A stretch of 7,351 nt of DNA from Acidobacteriota bacterium (GTDB taxonomy: Bacteria > Acidobacteriota > Polarisedimenticolia > J045), in the NCBI GenBank assembly GCA_020350085.1, contig CP070706.1:3495368-3502718 (forward strand). Reading direction: 5' to 3'. Below the pieces are notes generated by a model. It made no database searches. It was not told the DNA's origin and worked only from the letters and a program-made list of their open reading frames with translations. Position 1 is the first letter of the stretch, and every line of letters begins with the position of its first letter. The position numbers and the translations under genes were made by a program. Shown piece by piece: positions 6,083 through 7,351 of this stretch.

Positions 6083-7126
6083 ATGTTTCGCGTATTCACA
6101 GTCATCGTCGTCGCGTTTCGCGGCCTGGCCCTCTCCCGCGCTGATCTCATCCTAGAGAACCTCGCCCTGCGCCAGCAGCTAGCGATCCTGAAAGCGAGAT
6201 CACCCCGGCCTCGAACGCGCCCCGCCGATCGCCTGTTCTGGACGATCCTCCACCGCGCCTGGCCGAGGTGGCGTGACCCCCTCGTGCTGGTCAAACCAGA
6301 GACAGTCATCCGATGGCACCGCGCTGGGTTCCGGCGCTACTGGCGCTGGAAATCCCGGCTGCGCCGAGGCGGCCGCCCTCGTGTGGATGTTGATATCCGT
6401 CATCTGATTCGCCGCATGGTGAAGGAAAATCCGATCTGGGGAAGCCCCCGCGTGCATGGCGAGTTGCTCAAGCTCGGTTTCGAGATCTCCGAGACGACCG
6501 TGAGACGGTACATGCGTAGACGATCTTCCGATCCCGAAACTCGACAACGCTGGAGGACTTTCCTCGAGAACCACCGCGACGTGATCGCCGCAATGGACTT
6601 CTTCACGGTACCTACGGTGACGTTCCAGATCCTCTACGTCTTCTTCGTGATCCATCACGCGCGCCGCAAGATTCTCCACGTCAACGTCACCATAAGTCCG
6701 AGCTCGGCTTGGATCTGCCAGCAGCTCAGGGAAGCATTTCCCTTCGATACCGCGCCGCGCTACCTCGTCTTCGATCGCGATTCGAAGTTCGGTGGCAGTG
6801 TGTTGCGCACCATCCAGGCGTTCGGCATCGAAGCAGTTCGTACTTCTTTCAAGAGCCCCTGGCAAAACGGTGTCGCGGAGAGGTGGGTTGCCTCGGTAAG
6901 ACGAGATCTTGTCAATCACCTGATCGTCTTCAACAGATCACACCTGCGCCGACGACTTCGTTCCTACGTCCGCTACTACCACGAGGATCGCTGTCACCTC
7001 TCGTTGGCGAAGGACTGTCCCTCCCCTCGCCGAGCGGTTCAGAGACCATCACCCAACGCCACGGTCGTTCCGTCGCCAAGGGTCGGCGGTCTGCACCACC
7101 GTTATTACTGGCGCGAAGCCGCTTGA
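6083..7126 (+). CDS. Integrase-core (rve, DDE) transposase, 347 aa, intact
   Basis: A full-length transposase with the retroviral integrase fold, of a single-frame group related to IS3/IS481 transposases and often annotated 'integrase core domain protein'. Residues about 15-60 ('SRADLILENLALRQQLAIL' onward) and 65-145 form helix-turn-helix DNA-binding regions, with 'VKPETVIRWHRAGFRRYWRWK' (70-90) and 'ENPIWGSPRVHGELLKLGF' (115-133). The catalytic core holds Asp172 in 'AMDFFTVPT', Asp231 in 'YLVFDRDSKFG' and Glu266 in 'SPWQNGVAERWV', with about 34 residues between the last two, as in D,D(35)E enzymes. The C-terminus 'VGGLHHRYYWREA' is characteristic of this group. No frameshift or stop interrupts it, so it could be active. 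The ATG overlaps a TAA stop of another frame (TAATG); no clear ribosome site precedes it, but the N-terminus matches relatives from memory. Confidence 0.9.
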   Translation: MFRVFTVIVVAFRGLALSRADLILENLALRQQLAILKARSPRPRTRPADRLFWTILHRAWPRWRDPLVLVKPETVIRWHRAGFRRYWRWKSRLRRGGRPRVDVDIRHLIRRMVKENPIWGSPRVHGELLKLGFEISETTVRRYMRRRSSDPETRQRWRTFLENHRDVIAAMDFFTVPTVTFQILYVFFVIHHARRKILHVNVTISPSSAWICQQLREAFPFDTAPRYLVFDRDSKFGGSVLRTIQAFGIEAVRTSFKSPWQNGVAERWVASVRRDLVNHLIVFNRSHLRRRLRSYVRYYHEDRCHLSLAKDCPSPRRAVQRPSPNATVVPSPRVGGLHHRYYWREAA

Positions 7127-7304
7127 AACCTGCCAGCTCTCCTCAACTCGTTGCCTCTCGGAATGGCTCCCATGCGCCCCGCTGCAAGTCGGCGATCACG
7201 ATTGCTGAACTTTTCCCTGACAAACCTGGCGACCTACCCCGCTCAGCGTCGATCTCCTCTCAAACAACGTGATCTTGACGATACCTGCGGACTCCCCGTG
7301 TCCC
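7127..7304. other. Noncoding right part of the insertion sequence
   Basis: This is 178 bases between the transposase stop and the right inverted repeat. The open frame crossing it is a continuation of an out-of-frame shadow of the transposase, with no recognisable protein similarity. I see no RNA gene and no clear terminator. Confidence 0.5.
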
Positions 7305-7330
7305 CGGATGCGGTTTTGACGAGGCACAGG
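7305..7330 (-). repeat. Right terminal inverted repeat of the insertion sequence
   Basis: Read on the minus strand it begins CCTGTGCCTCGTCAA and matches the left repeat at 21 of 26 positions. It lies within a separate short palindrome, TGTCCCC (7299-7305) with GGGGACA (7329-7335), that brackets the right tip. Confidence 0.7.
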
Positions 7331-7351
7331 GGACATGACGATGTGGCGCTT

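Larger units (their letters stand above)
5973..7330 (+). mobile_element. Insertion sequence, about 1.36 kb, one DDE transposase gene with imperfect terminal inverted repeats
   Basis: The element is defined by matching ends, found by comparing the flanks of the transposase gene. The plus strand at 5973-5998 and the reverse complement of 7305-7330 agree at 21 of 26 positions, including CCTGTG, one mismatch, then CTCGTCAA. Inside lie 84 noncoding bases, the transposase gene (6083-7126) and 178 noncoding bases. The true tips may extend a few bases outwards: the right end reads TGTCC before the conserved part when read inwards (7335-7331), a typical TG start, but the left equivalent (5968-5972) does not match it. 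I see no convincing target-site duplication; a 3-bp CAT at 5968-5970 and 7334-7336 is at chance level. The degenerate ends suggest an old copy or natural asymmetry. No gene in the window is broken by it. Confidence 0.75.

Noticed and set aside
5754..6083. Plus-strand frame ending in TAATG at the transposase start, suggestive of an IS3-like orfA with translational coupling
   Set aside because: Most of it is an out-of-frame shadow of the glycosidase, and the part inside the element lacks helix-turn-helix features. The transposase already has its own N-terminal DNA-binding region.
6709..7272. Plus-strand frame running past the transposase stop
   Set aside because: It is a shifted-frame shadow of the transposase with no protein family features; no sign that it is a frameshifted extension.
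5968..7336. CAT/CAT as a 3-bp target-site duplication
   Set aside because: Three matching bases are expected by chance, and the implied tips do not align symmetrically with the inverted repeats.

Overview
The window is GC-rich bacterial DNA holding six protein genes on both strands and no RNA genes or CRISPR. The most lineage-specific protein is a secreted glycosidase ending in thrombospondin type 3 calcium repeats and a cysteine-bearing C-terminal domain that finishes in '...ACP'. From memory, such tails are common in Acidobacteriota of the Thermoanaerobaculia/Holophagae type and in some related environmental lineages. Assignment to that group is a moderate-to-weak inference; the DNA has no marker gene that settles it.

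Layout. Bases 1-1027 (minus strand) hold a probable two-gene unit: a small Mth938/DUF498-type protein, then 59 bases later a lipoprotein of the M19 membrane dipeptidase family that runs off the left edge. A perfect TATAAT hexamer lies upstream on that strand. Diverging from it is an APC-superfamily amino-acid permease (1131-2468, plus). This runs tail to tail into a minus-strand, Tat-signal-bearing radical SAM protein of the PflA/PflX (COG1313) type (2449-3492). The two genes overlap by 20 bp, over a perfect 7-bp hairpin. Diverging from the radical SAM gene is a large exported glycoside hydrolase family 43-like protein (3670-5931, plus).

The right end is an insertion sequence of about 1.36 kb. 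It encodes an intact DDE integrase-type transposase (6083-7126), bounded by imperfect terminal inverted repeats that match at 21 of 26 positions (5973-5998 and 7305-7330). Its left repeat starts 41 bases after the glycosidase stop codon, so no gene in the window is interrupted.

Function. The dipeptidase and permease would fit peptide breakdown and amino-acid uptake, and the GH43 protein fits extracellular polysaccharide breakdown, a scavenging lifestyle. No dedicated multi-gene pathway links all the genes, and I see no convincing new defence or biosynthetic system. The points most worth a second look are the Tat-targeted radical SAM enzyme, the paired-cysteine multidomain glycosidase, and the newly delimited insertion sequence.
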